Below, in pieces: positions 9,063 to 19,780 of a stretch of DNA of 25,407 nucleotides. Position numbers and translations under genes: made by a program. The DNA is from Fragilaria radians (Eukaryota > Bacillariophyta > Fragilariophyceae > Fragilariales > Fragilariaceae). Where the stretch lies: positions 34,060 to 59,466 of the forward strand of contig CAAAJI010000096.1 in assembly GCA_900642245.1 (NCBI GenBank), given 5' to 3'. The notes below the pieces were generated by a model. It saw nothing but the letters and a program-made list of their open reading frames with translations, had not been told where the DNA came from and did not search any database. The stretch's first letter is position 1. Every line of letters begins with the position of its first letter.

Positions 9063-10780
9063 TCTCGTACTCAGTATGATCAAAGTAATTCGTCAAATAA
9101 AATAATTACTGTCAAGAATAAAAACAAAACCATATTTGATCTAAGATTTATCGTTTCCAAGGCTGGCAACTTCAAACCAACCTGTTGTAGGGTCGCAAAC
9201 TGTAATATCTAATAAATTTAGCATGTTATCATGCTTTGTAGTTACTGAATATTGACCTATGGTAACGACACAAATAGTCTGCCACGGATCCTGGTTACTG
9301 TCTTGTTTTGACAAATGACCGTATTTTTAACGTAGTTTCTTGCACATGTGACAGTTTTCCCTGTTCTCATACCTTACCAGGTTAAGTGATATCAAATGGA
9401 CTTTTCGCTCTAATTATTCCAGGATGGTGGAGTGTCATAGGATATCACTTTAAATTTTCTTTCCTAAGTGTAATTGGACTATATATTTAACGATTTAGAA
9501 GGACGACTTTATGCCGTTTGCTGAAATACGAAGGATGACGTTTGATGTGTTGCAACAGTTTATATATTTTCGCCGGCGTTCAGCATTGACTGCAATACAT
9601 TGAGCATAGTCTATGCTTAAACTCTTATCATCAGAGTTTTCAAATAATTCTGGGAAGGCATTGGAATTGTATGCCAAGTGTGACATTCCAGTATCTAATC
9701 TACTTTAAGAATATGCTAGTACATTCATTGGTCCAAATTCCTCAATTTTCTATTGCCACCTTTGTATTCGTGGAAATTTAGATACCATTTAAGTTATGAC
9801 CTTGGTGCATAGTACAAAATTGGTTTAGAGTTTTGTAGATTGAGAGCATCTCTCTTTCTTCTATGGTATAAATGCATTGTATTTCAGTTTATGCTTTACT
9901 ATAGAACGCAATTGGTTTTTTATTCTTGGCTTATGACGAGCCTTATCGGTAATCAGATGCGTCTGTGTGTATTCAAAGACTTTGTTGAAGTCTTGAATAG
10001 CTAGTATTGTATTATATTTCTGATTAATTTTTTATTTCTGAAAAGGCATCATGTTGGGACTTAAACCCATTTTAATAATTCACTTCCCCTCAAGACTTTT
10101 GTAAGTTTTGTTGAAGGAGCTAATATGTCCAATCTTTGCTGCCATATATCATGATAATAGTAAATTAGCAAGAAAAGTGAGCGCCAACCTCAGCATCTGA
10201 TTTTCCCCCATCCCACTGAAAGTCAGATGTCACAAAAATTGTGTATGTAAATGGGCATGGTAATATAAATCATTTTTTGGATGTCATCAAAATTGAATCT
10301 ATTGTCGATTGCCGTAAATATTGTATATGCCTATTAAATTGTTGGATCCTACTTAACAAGGTCATAGTTATTTGACCATTGGGAAGTACCAATGTCTTTT
10401 CATAAATATTTTATGGTCCTGGTGGCCATTGATAGTAAGCGCAAATGCACGTAAGGCTTCTTGAAACAATTCATTGTTCCAAACATGGTTTTCTGGCAAT
10501 TGTGACAAGACATTTGCCAATTACTTAAGGGAATTCCACTAAGAAATATGAGACAGCTGATGCCTAATCATTTACATTATTCAGGGGTACTGGCTTAATT
10601 TATTTGTCACGCATTGCCCTAAATTTGCAATGCCCTTTCACAGTATGTCCAGTACACGGCGTGCATGTCTTTTCATGCATGATGCTGCTACCATAGGATT
10701 TCTACAAAGCCTTACCCTCATTTTGGCTTCAGCTTCACCCATGCTATCAGTCATTTGAGATGGTTTTAATCTTGAGGTTC
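9063..10780 (-). mobile_element. Ty3/gypsy retrotransposon relic, minus strand (gag to integrase), upstream of HMG-B
   Basis: Read on the minus strand from right to left. Gag runs from a possible start at 10754 (MTDSMGEAEAKMRVRLCRNP) to about 10230, including FQEALRAFALTINGHQDHK and MKRHWYFPM. The end of the reverse transcriptase is at about 10190-10060 (LTKVLRGSELLKWV in one frame, then TILAIQDFNKVFE). RNase H with a broken frame ends near 9740 (KIEEFGPMNVLAYS). The following spacer is at 9690-9500. The integrase zinc-binding part is at about 9430-9300 (HPGIIRA; CHMCKK; KYGHLSKQ). The integrase core is at about 9290-9063 (PWQTICVVTIGQYSVTT; LLDITVCDPTTGWFEVASLG). Many stops and frame changes are present. 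The gag zinc knuckle and most of the reverse transcriptase are deleted at about 10190-10230. The core is cut at 9062, where the plus-strand element begins. Confidence 0.8.
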
Positions 10781-11325
10781 AAGCTTAGCTGTGTTGTGGC
10801 TAGTGAATTTATTCACTATGTACTATGCGAGAGTCAAAGAAAAATAGGGTTACAAAAAGAGATAGAAATATGAGTTTTTTATTTTACACGAATATGGATC
10901 TAGATATTACCAAAAAATTAGTATCACGGTTCTCATCGATAGCAGTGCAAATTTGAATTTTGGTACTAATGTTTGAACCGCCTTTTCTATAAAGTGAAAA
11001 TGGGCATTCCACGATTATCGTCGAAATGGTACGAATTTAACGATGTTGTGAACCGTGCGTTTTGCAACTGACAAGTGAAATTCGTATACAAATGTTTTAA
11101 TTAATCGACATAAAAAATTATTACTGTTGAATATTCCATCGAAACGCTAAACTTAATACGAGTGAAGGAATTAATTATGACTTATCGATACCCCTGTGCA
11201 GTATTTCAACATATCATGAGTAGTTTCGGACGCTACATGAATCTGCTTTTCTTTCGAAAATCATTGCAACAACGAACAACAGTCTGACCTGGTTATCGAC
11301 TCTGGCCTTCTTTTCTTGTCCAACA
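10781..11325 (+). promoter_or_regulatory. Upstream region of HMG-B, duplicated upstream of HMG-C
   Basis: This gene-free stretch is closely similar to 15990-16566. Shared landmarks are a palindrome at 10801-10818, TATGCGAGAGTCAAAGAAAA (first base T or A), GGCATTCCACGATTA, GTCGAAATGGTACGAATTT, GTTGTGAACCGTGCGTTTTG, GAAGGAATTAATTATGACTT and GAGTAGTTTCGGACGCTACA. It probably contains the promoter of HMG-B. The right-hand part also resembles the HMG-A upstream region. Confidence 0.55.
10801..10818. repeat. 18-bp inverted repeat, TAGTGAAT-TT-ATTCACTA
   Basis: Two perfect 8-bp arms around TT. The identical palindrome is at 16013-16030 in the same position relative to the gypsy relic and the HMG gene. 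It could be a binding site for a dimeric protein or belong to the 5' end of the minus-strand gypsy element, since it lies just beyond the gag start. Confidence 0.55.
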
Positions 11326-11363
11326 CAATAACCTTTCGTTACCAAATGCAATTCCGGTAATGC
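11326..11363 (+). promoter_or_regulatory. Conserved 38-bp block upstream of HMG-B start
   Basis: Second copy of the block described at 4534-4571, ending 22 bases before ATG 11386. Between block and ATG the copies diverge slightly (TGTGATACTTCTATATC here and at HMG-C; shorter at HMG-A). Confidence 0.5.
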
Positions 11364-11385
11364 TGTGATACTTCTATATCATTCT

Positions 11386-12979
11386 ATGAGCGAGACGATA
11401 TCCCAGAAGCGGAAATGTGCCCCAAAGTTTAAGAAGGCACCTCAAGCTCCTAGGTAAGGAGTCTTGAGAGTCCACATAAATATATGCCATATCGTCTCAT
11501 TTTACTTACTTTTCACACATATTAGGAGATTCAAATCTGCCTACATGTTCTTTTCTACAGAGCAACATAAACATATCAGAGATGAATTGATGGCTGATGG
11601 TAGAAACGAAAAGGTGAGCGATCAGACATCTGAATACAAATCAATTGTTTACTATCCAAACGCACTGACAACCGCTATAGACTACCGAGATCGCAAAGCT
11701 TGTATCACAAGCATGGAAGAAGCTGAGTGATGAAGATAGGAATCATTGGGAAGAAAAAGCTCGGCAAGATAAGGCTCGCTATGAAGTTGAAAAATCAATT
11801 TACTCAGGACCGTGGAGAGTTCCCGTGAAGAAGCATCTGCAGGATGATCCAAACATTCCCAGGCGACCAATGTCTGCATTCTTGGCATTCTCTCATGCCA
11901 AACGAGCTGAGGAAAAAAAGAAGAATCCTGAATTAACGAATGCCCAACTTTCACGTCGACTAGCACAACTATGGAAAGAGGCAAATGAGGAGGAAAAAAG
12001 GGAATACATTGATCATGAATATACGTTGCGTCAAAAGTACTTGGCAGATATTGCTGCCTGGCGTCAGGTGAACGAAAAGGTAATCACCGAACAACGCAAT
12101 CGGAGAGAAAATTTTGCAATGAAACAAGTCAGGGATGGAGAGCAAAATATGTTGATAACGCATTCGCAGCCTAGTGATGATTTTACTTCCCATGAGAATA
12201 ATAAAGTTATTTCCATACCATCGGAGCAAGGTGGTAGCTTGAATCCATATTCAGACTATTCTGCTGCACATTACAATTATCCAATACCGATTGCAGGATA
12301 TCCACCACAACCGGATGATCGATATAGATACGCTGCATATCCACCACAACCGGATGAGCGATATGGATATGCTGCATATCCATCACATCCGGATGAACAA
12401 TATGCTGCATATCCCCATTCTGATGAACGATATGCTGCATATCCACAACACCATTACTATGGCTCATCGACATATCCAGCACCGCTTGCTCCTCCTCTGG
12501 TTTACTCTCAACCGGGAGAATACACGCAATATTACCCGTCTCGTAATGAATATTCCGACGAGGAGTGGGCTACTGAGCAACATGCTTATGGTCATCATTC
12601 AGATCAGTTTCGACAAGATCGTAATAGTGCTGTTTCCAGCAGTTACCAAGGTAAATAGAAAAATGACATTCTTCAATAGTTTCTCATCTAACTGTTTCCT
12701 ATTTATGAACCAGGAATTCCTTTTCCATCACCAATAAATGCTGGACAATATGCATCCCATAACGAATATCCTGCTAACTATTCAGAACAACTGCATTCGT
12801 CAACAATACAAAATGAAACACCACAACAAGTTTCTAGCAGACACTCTCACCCTTCTTATGAAGATCCGTATAAATATATGCCCCACTCCGAATCTGAGAG
12901 AAGGTTTCCTGACAATTCAAATGCGGCGTCACATACACAACTTTCTGCCAAAAGGAGAATTCACGATGATCATGGATAG
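11386..12979 (+). CDS. HMG-B: two-HMG-box protein with Tyr/Pro-rich repeat tail
   Basis: Paralogue of HMG-A with the same four-exon structure: 11386-11453, 11526-11613, 11681-12650 and 12714-12979. The introns are 72, 67 and 63 bp, giving 463 aa ending at TAG. Exons 1 and 2 have exactly the same lengths (68 and 88 nt) in all three copies. Box 1 is at about residues 22-95 and box 2 at about 109-181, with AEEKKKNPELTN where HMG-A and HMG-C have AEVKKKNPEL. Relative to HMG-A the region after box 2 lacks the SVDPT stretch. The repeat array is at about residues 259-308 with four full units, two of them enlarged by RY or GY insertions. The C-terminus is basic (SAKRRIHDDHG). The frame is intact, all splice sites are canonical and all key aromatic and basic positions of both boxes are kept, so it is probably functional. 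Role as for HMG-A: likely DNA-architectural protein; target unknown. Confidence 0.88.
12299..12448 (+). repeat. Coding repeat in HMG-B (4 units)
   Basis: Four in-frame units related to YPPQPDERYAA. Two carry two extra codons (DDRYRYAA and DERYGYAA) and the last is shortened (YPHSDERYAA). The array ends at YPQHHYYG. The mixture of enlarged and shortened units, all in multiples of three, suggests expansion under selection for the reading frame. Confidence 0.85.
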
Positions 12980-14572
12980 TTAGATATAGCTTTGAAAATC
13001 GTACAGCAGGAACTATGATAGAATTCTTTCAGGTCATTTTGGATTTTACTCCCACACAAGAATCAAAAATAGGTCATTCCTGATACGTCTACGTTAACCA
13101 TAGCCTATGGCTAAGTGAAGATTGAAATTTCAAGGTGGCATCCTTCATTCAGGCTGAGGTAAATGGCATTTGATGATCATTGCTACCGCTAATCCATACT
13201 AGTATTCCCATGGACGCTCCTTTTAACCTGATTAACTATAGACATCATTACAGCCTTCAACTAATTTTCCTTTAATAGCAAAAGCAAATTTCCTATTAAC
13301 CAATTATCATGGTGGGGAAACTTTACAAGAAGAAACTAAACTATTGTAAACTCAACAACGCTCATTTCTCAATAGTTGTCCAATATAGTAATGATACCAT
13401 CACTTTTGAAGAAGATCAAGAATTAGCTCTGTTCAGTTTGGTCCCAATATTGATCACATGAATACATAAGTGAAATGTTTGATATTGTACTAGTTTAATT
13501 GTTTATTCAATTCTTCATCACATGGAATATGTTCAGAAGAAAGATGGTTGAAGTGTGTAATCTTAAGTTTTGGGAAGACTCTCACTTTGAACATGTTAAA
13601 AGAAGCGTTGCTTTCTTTGATTGTCAAAGTAGTATTCGTGGCATGTGAAAGTTTCAATTCAAAGCAAACTTTTGAGTCAAAGTGAAACATTGGAATCCGG
13701 AAATGAAATGAATTGAATTTGAAATTTTATCTATGGCTTACAACAGGTTAATTTTTTACAACAAGCGTTACATTAAATTGAGAAATGTATTGAATTGAGA
13801 CATGGCAGATACGTTGTCAACTGAATTTTCTATCCTAGGAGTTGTACAATTATTATTTTGGAATAGGATCCAATTAATTTTATAGTCACAATAACTAAGA
13901 CACAGTGTTTAGCATACAGCTAGGCATATACTGAAACTTCATATGCCCTGAGGCAGGCTTTCTTAACAAATCATTTATCTGCTATAAAATCAAGTATCTT
14001 CAACGTATAAATTAGAAGAGCACTTTAATGATAAGTAAATGAATCAAATGGCACCCCTAGGAATCATATGGTGCTACCTAAACATACCCCACAGATGGAC
14101 TGTATGTTAGAGGATCAAATGGGAAACTGCTACTTTTGAGACATCTCTCTCCGTATCAAGAGGTACTAGTATGACCTTTGCTTTGATGAGAACTTGGACC
14201 GATTTCGATCAACAAATGGAATTGTAAGCGAAACTTTGTCGACATAAAAAACAGGGAAGGTCAGAAAATCTGATAAATAATAGTAGAATGACATGTAGGA
14301 CCAAAATAGACGTTACAAAAAGATAAAACATACACAATTTTGCAGAATAAATGATGCTACCTAGAATTTTATGAGAGACTTGTCGCGAATGGTAACAAAG
14401 TTAAAGCCCTTATCCATTTTTATACAGATTTAATTACCTTTAATTGCACATGTAATCGAAGATTTCAGTATGATATGGATATGGTGAAGAAATTATGTGC
14501 AAATTAGGATCATAATAGCACTTAAAACTTACAATACCTCTTTCAAGATGTTGATATAGCAAAACACTTGCA
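12980..14572 (+). repeat. 3' flank of HMG-B, duplicated after HMG-C
   Basis: Gene-free. The first kilobase matches the DNA after HMG-A. The stretch 13985-14560 matches 19180-19770 after HMG-C, for example ATGGCACCCC/TTGGCACCCC, GACATCTCTCT/GATATCTCTCT, AACTTGGACC/CACTTGGACC, GATGCTACC and ATGGATAT. No gene was recognised in it; minus-strand frames in both copies give similar but broken peptides of unknown origin. The likeness ends at about 14550, where the gypsy relic begins. Confidence 0.6.
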
Positions 14573-15970
14573 AAATCTAAAAGGCAGTCACTTTTTCGAG
14601 AAAATGTAGCTGATTTTGCAGCAGATGCACAAGGTAATCATGGATGTATTGTTTAAATAATTTGCTTCTCCTCAAGACTTTTGCAAGCTCTGTTAGAGGA
14701 GGCGATATGTGTGATCTTTGCTTCCATATAGCATGATAATAGTAAATTAGCCATAAAAGTGAGCTCAATTGTTTCAAGGTTGCGTAAAATCCCATCTTTA
14801 GATCCATTGATGTTGCATAAGGAAAATCATTTAGACTAATAAAACTGCTTCTTCTAATTATAAAACAGTAGATTCAGTAGTGTTTGATAGTGTTTCGGAA
14901 TTATTTAGGATAACAAAATCATCACATACCTTTGTCTTCAATCTTTTGAGAATTCTCTGCATCTCTCTAGCTTCTCATTCAGATTGTCCATGGCATCTGA
15001 AATTTTGGAAAATTTCTGGTTCAAAAGCAAATGATTTGTTCGAAGTTTTGTTATGAATTTTCTCTTGGGGCTTTTGTTTAGTTTTGCGTTGGGCCTCCCT
15101 GTATCCCCTTCAACCTGAAGGCAGCACGTGTCTTCCAAATGATCTTTCATATTGCAAACGTGGCATTGGATTATTCTGGCCTTGGAATGGGAGGACAATT
15201 TATGTTTAGAATTACAGTTAAGCACATTTTTCTTAACGTTGCCGCTTATTTTTTTGTTAATTTGGGCTTATTTACCTTTTTGTCACCCCATCGCAAAGCA
15301 CAAATTACAAGTAGGCAATCAAAATATTTGCAAACCTTGGTGTCTGAATTTTTTCAATCCCACCTAAAGGCAGATGTCACAAAAGTTGTGTGCATGTAAT
15401 TATAAACCATTTCTTGAATGCCATCAAAATTGAATCTATTGTCCATTCCCGTAAATATTGTAAATGCCTATTAAATTGTCGGATCCTACTTAACAAGGTC
15501 ATAGCTATTTGTCCATTGGGAAGTCCCAAATGTCTTTTCATAAATCTTTTTTATTCCTTGTATCCATTAATAGTAATCGCAAAAGTACGTAAGGCGTCTT
15601 GAAGCAATGCTTTGATCAAAACATTTTTTTCTGGTAATTGTGACAAGGCATTTGTCAATGACTTGAGGGAGTTCCATTAAGAAAATATGAGACAGCTGAT
15701 GCCTGTTCATTTACACTATTCAGGGGTGCTGGCTTCATATAATTGTCACGCAATACCCTGAATTTGCAATACCCTTATATACACGACGTGCATGTCTTTT
15801 CATGCGTAGAGTATGATGCTACCATAGGATTTCTACAAAGCCTTACCCTCATTTTGGATTCAGTTTCACCAATGTTGGGCTCAGGATAAAACAATGCTTT
15901 GATCCAAACATACAGATTGTCAGTCATTTGGACCAAAACCAATTGACTCGGAATCAGCTTAGAACACAAT
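14573..15970 (-). mobile_element. Ty3/gypsy retrotransposon relic, minus strand, upstream of HMG-C
   Basis: Sister copy of the relic at 9063-10780. On the minus strand, gag begins near 15927 (MTDNLYVWIKALFYPEPNIG, then KMRVRLCRNPMVA). After several frame breaks it reaches a CCHC zinc knuckle CHVCNMKDHLEDTC at about 15165-15124, followed by a basic stretch (KLNKSPKRKFITKL). The reverse transcriptase survives only as its ends: FPYATSMDLKMGFY (palm, near 14830-14790) runs directly into QLSSLLWLIYYYHAIWKQRS and LTELAKVL, so the segment with the catalytic YxDD is deleted. After LFK (near 14650) RNase H is missing as well, and the frame continues into QYIHDYLVHLLQNQLHFL of uncertain origin. This copy keeps the gag zinc knuckle lost upstream of HMG-B but lacks the RNase H and integrase kept there. 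Confidence 0.8.
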
Positions 15971-16566
15971 GATGGTTTTAATTTTGCGGTTCAAGCTTAG
16001 TTGTGTTGTGGCTAGTGAATTTATTCACTATGCACTATGCGAGAGTCAAAGAAAAGTAAGTTTACATAAAAATATCAGTTGATTATTTTACACGAAAATG
16101 GATCTCGATCCGTATCTATTATGTTCTCATCGATACCGAGTCATTGCAGTGCTAATTTGAATTTTGGTATTGATGTTCAAGGAAATTAAAAGGAGAAAGT
16201 TTTGTATACTCGCGTGGGAAATGAAAATGGGCATTCCACGATTAACGTCGAAATGGTACGAATTTGATGATGTTGTGAACCGTGCGTTTTGCAACAGACA
16301 AGAGAAATTTGTATATCTAGGATTCAATGAAACGGCATAAAAAATAAATATTGTTGAATAATCCATCGAAAAGTTAAATTTAATTTGAGTGAAGGAATTA
16401 ATTATGACTTATCGATTTCACTGTTTTCTGGGACATTCTTTTCGTTACTCCTGTGCAGTCTTTCAACATGTCCTGAGTAGTTTCGGACGCTACACGAATC
16501 TGGTTTTCGAAAATCATTGTAACAACGAACGGTTTATCGACGCTGGCCCTCTTTTCTTGTCCAAAG
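15971..16566 (+). promoter_or_regulatory. Upstream region of HMG-C
   Basis: Gene-free partner of 10781-11325. Relative to the HMG-B region it has extra bases at about 16415-16450 (around CTGTTTTCTGGGACATTC) and about 16180-16220, and lacks the AACAGTCTG piece near 16535. It carries the palindrome at 16013-16030. It probably contains the HMG-C promoter. Confidence 0.55.
16013..16030. repeat. 18-bp inverted repeat, second copy
   Basis: Identical to the palindrome at 10801-10818, with 8-bp arms around TT, and in the same position relative to the gag start of the gypsy relic and to the HMG gene. Confidence 0.55.
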
Positions 16567-16604
16567 CAATAACCTTTCGTTACCAAATGCAATTCCGGTA
16601 ATGC
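16567..16604 (+). promoter_or_regulatory. Conserved 38-bp block upstream of HMG-C start
   Basis: Third copy of the block described at 4534-4571, ending 22 bases before ATG 16627. Confidence 0.5.
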
Positions 16605-16626
16605 TGTGATACTTCTATATCATTCT

Positions 16627-18155
16627 ATGAGTGAGACGATATACCAGAAACGGAAATGTGCTCCAAAGTTTAAGAAGGCACCTCAAGCTCCTAGGTAAGG
16701 AGTCTTGAGAGTCCACATAAATTATACCATATCGTCTCATTTTACTTACTTTTCACCCATATTAGGAGATTCAAATCTGCCTACATGTTCTTTTCTACAG
16801 AGCAACATAAACATATCAGAGATGAATTGATAGCTGATGGTAGAAACGAAAAGGTGAGCGATCAGACAAGATGAATAATAATCAATTATTTCGTATTCAA
16901 ACGCTCTAACAACAGCTTTAGACTACTGAGATCGCAAAGCTTGTATCACAAGCATGGAAGAAGTTGAGTGATGAAGATAGGAATCGTTGGGAAGAGAAAG
17001 CTCGGCAAGATAAAGCTAGATATGAAGTTGAAAAATCAATTTACTCAGGACCCTGGAGAGTTCCCGTGAAGAAGCAACTCCGAGATGATCCAAACATTCC
17101 CAGGCGACCAATGTCTGCATTCTTGGCATTCTCTCATGCCAAACGAGCTGAGGTAAAAAAGAAGAATCCTGAATTAAGTAATACACAACTTTCACGTCAC
17201 CTAGCACAACTATGGAAGGAGGCAAATGAGGAGGAGAAAAGGGAATACATTGATCATGAATATGCTTTGCGTCAAAAGTACTTGGCAGATATTGCTACTT
17301 GGCGTCAGGTGAATGAAAAGATGATAAATGATCAGCGCAGTCGGAGGGAAAACTTTGCAATGAAACAAGTCATGGATGGAGAACAAAGTGTGGATCCAAC
17401 CTTGTTGACAAAACATTCGCAATCTAGTGATGGCATTTCTTCCAATGAGAATAATAAAGTTCGTTCAATATCTTCTGAGCAAGGTGGTAGCTTGAATCCA
17501 TATTCAGACTATACTGCTGCACATTACAACTACTATCCGGCACCGACAATCGCAGGATATCCACCACAGTCGGATGAACAATATGCGACATATCCATTAC
17601 ACCCGGATGAAAGATGTGCTGCATATCCACCGCATCCGGATGAACGATATGCTGCATATCCACCACATCCGGATGAACGATATGCTGTATATCCACATCC
17701 TGATGAACGATACGTTGTATATCCACAACACCATTACTATGATTCATCAACATATCCAGCACCGATTGCTCCTCCTCTGGTTTACTCTCAACCGGGACAA
17801 TACTCGCAATATTACCCGTCTCGTAGTGAACATTCCGACGGGGAGTGGGCTACAGAGCCACATGTTTATGGTCATAATTCAGATCAGTTTCGGGAACATC
17901 GTAATAGTGCTGTTTCCAGCAGGTATCATGGTAAATAGATTCCCAAAACATGTCATTTTCTCAATAGTTTCTTGTCTCACTGTTTCCTAAGAACCAGGAA
18001 TTCCTTTTCCATCACTAATCAATGCTAGAGATTATGCATCTGGCAATGAATATCATAATAGCCATTCAGAGCAGTTGCCTTCAGGGAGAATACAAAATGA
18101 AACACCGCAAGAAGTTTCCGGCAGAAGCTGTCATCCTTCTTATGAATATCCATAA
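16627..18155 (+). CDS. HMG-C: two-HMG-box protein, C-terminus shortened by a stop codon
   Basis: Third paralogue. Exons: 16627-16694, 16766-16853, 16922-17930 and 17998-18155. The introns are 71, 68 and 67 bp, giving 440 aa. Box 1 is at about residues 22-95 (SDEDRNRWEEKARQDKARY) and box 2 at about 109-181 (IPRRPMSAFLAFSHAKRAE; SRHLAQLWKEANEEEK). The repeat array is the longest of the three (residues about 265-321). In exon 4 the tyrosine codon that follows TATCCA in HMG-A (TAT) is TAA here (18153-18155). Homology with the other copies continues without frameshift for 36 more codons to the ancestral stop at 18264-18266. The shortened protein loses the basic end present in HMG-A and HMG-B. Both DNA-binding boxes are intact, so it may still bind DNA; it may also be an early stage of decay. 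Confidence 0.85.
17558..17728 (+). repeat. Coding repeat in HMG-C (5 units)
   Basis: Five in-frame units related to YPPHPDERYAA. They include two adjacent, almost perfect units, one with RCAA and a shortened one (YPHPDERYVV). The first unit is QSDEQYAT. The array ends at YPQHHYYD as in HMG-A. The near-identical neighbours suggest the most recent expansion among the three genes. Confidence 0.85.
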
Positions 18156-18266
18156 GATTATTTGCCAGACTCCGAATGCAAGAGAAGGTTACCAGAGGAT
18201 GCAAACTTGGAGTCTAATTCACAATTTTCTCCCAAAAAGATAATTCATGATGATCATGGATCGTAA
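18156..18266 (+). pseudogene. Former C-terminal codons of HMG-C
   Basis: This follows the TAA at 18153-18155. Reading on in the same frame gives 36 codons clearly homologous to the ends of HMG-A and HMG-B (RRLPEDAN, SQFSPKKIIHDDHGS) and a TAA at the matching place. The basic run is already altered (KKII for KRKI), which fits relaxed constraint after the stop arose. Confidence 0.75.
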
Positions 18267-19780
18267 GATAGATTTGCATACATTACAACAGGAACTATCA
18301 CATTTACATTTGTTTCGCTTCCTCACAAAAATCAGTACCTGTTACGTCTACGTTAACGCTAACGTAGGACTGAGTCACAATACAGCGGCTTGAACTTACG
18401 TTGTGTCATTATTGTTTACTCTACAGGAAGTTGTGTTAAGCTGATTTCTAACTGACATCATTACAACCAGTAGTTACCATCATTTGATGACAACCGCAAA
18501 TTTTCTGATAAGCAGCTATCATGGGGAGCAAATTCTACAGGAAGAAGTATAACTTTTGTAAATTTATCAGGCTATATTATGCATAGGTTGCTTAATCTAG
18601 CTTACCAATATGAAAAGTATTCTGGATTTTTCTGTTTAGAATTGGTCCCTTTATTTATCAAAGTCATACCTAAATGAATGGTTGATATTGTTCTAATGAT
18701 TCCTTTCTTCATCACATGTACATGTTCAGAAGAAAAATGGTTAAAGCAAGTAATCTTAAGTGTTGGAAATAATCTGAATTTGAGTAAACTGAAGCATAGA
18801 TAACTTTGATTGTCAAAACAGATATAATGCATGTGAAAGCTTCAAGAATTGCATTGCGTCATTCTAAATTTATTGAAGGAAAGCTATGCATAAACATTGG
18901 AATTTGGAAACGAAATGAATTGAGTTCAAGTTCGTTGCTATAGCTTGCAATCTGTTGTATTTCTCAACATTAAGCTTAGACTCAAATTATGTACTTTAGA
19001 ATTGAGAAAGACGTTGAATTGAGACATGATGGATTTGCAACTAATTTTGTCATCAGAGGAGTTACAAAACAAAATCTAAGCAATAGAAACATATTTTTTT
19101 GAATAACAATATGCGTAAAACAGATTTCGCTTACAGCAAGAAGAATCTTCTCTTGCCTTGAGACATCCTTCCTTTCTAAAAATGTCGTTGTTGTATTGTC
19201 AAGTTCCTTCAAGATATTGTCAGAAAATTTGTTCGCAAATAGAAAGAAAATATCATTTCAAAATCACTTGGCACCCCAAATAATCATTTAGTGCTACCAT
19301 AACGTACACTGCATTTGGACGGTATGTTGGAACATCAAAATTGGAAATGATTATTTTCAAGATATCTCTCTTCATAGCTAGATATAACACTTGGACCAAT
19401 TTCAGTCCACAAATGAAATTGGAAAACAGCGTTGCTGAAATGCTAAAGAGGAAGATCAGAAAGTCTGAAAAAAGCTTGAACAGGGTTAGGGATAAAATAC
19501 ACTTTTCGAAACAATCAGAAAACACGTAATTCTTTAAGTGGGACGATGCTACCCAGAAATTTTACCCGAGACTTTTTGTAAGGACAGCAAAGTTAATGCC
19601 GTCAACCAGCTCAATACAGATGAAAGTACCTTAATGTTTGGAGGTAAGATTAACACTTACAAAGCATATGTACTCAAGATTAAAGTGTAATATGGATATC
19701 GTTAAGACTCTGAAGATATCTTGGGATTTTAAAATCACTTGAGACTTACAATGCCTATGCTCAAGCAAAGGAATAAATTT
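18267..19780 (+). repeat. 3' flank of HMG-C
   Basis: Gene-free. It aligns by eye with the flanks after HMG-A and HMG-B (GTTACGTCTACGTTAACGC; TGGTCCCTTTATTTATCA; ATCTTAAGTGTTGGA) and, from 19180 on, with 13985-14560. It is more diverged than the HMG-A and HMG-B flanks are from each other. A minus-strand open stretch at 19253-19525 has hydrophobic low-complexity content and no motif, and is not called. Confidence 0.55.

Noticed and set aside
19253..19525. Minus-strand open frame of 90 codons after HMG-C
   Set aside because: Phe/Leu/Ile-rich AT-driven composition and no motif; the duplicated counterpart near 14040-14330 is broken by stops, so it is not a conserved gene.
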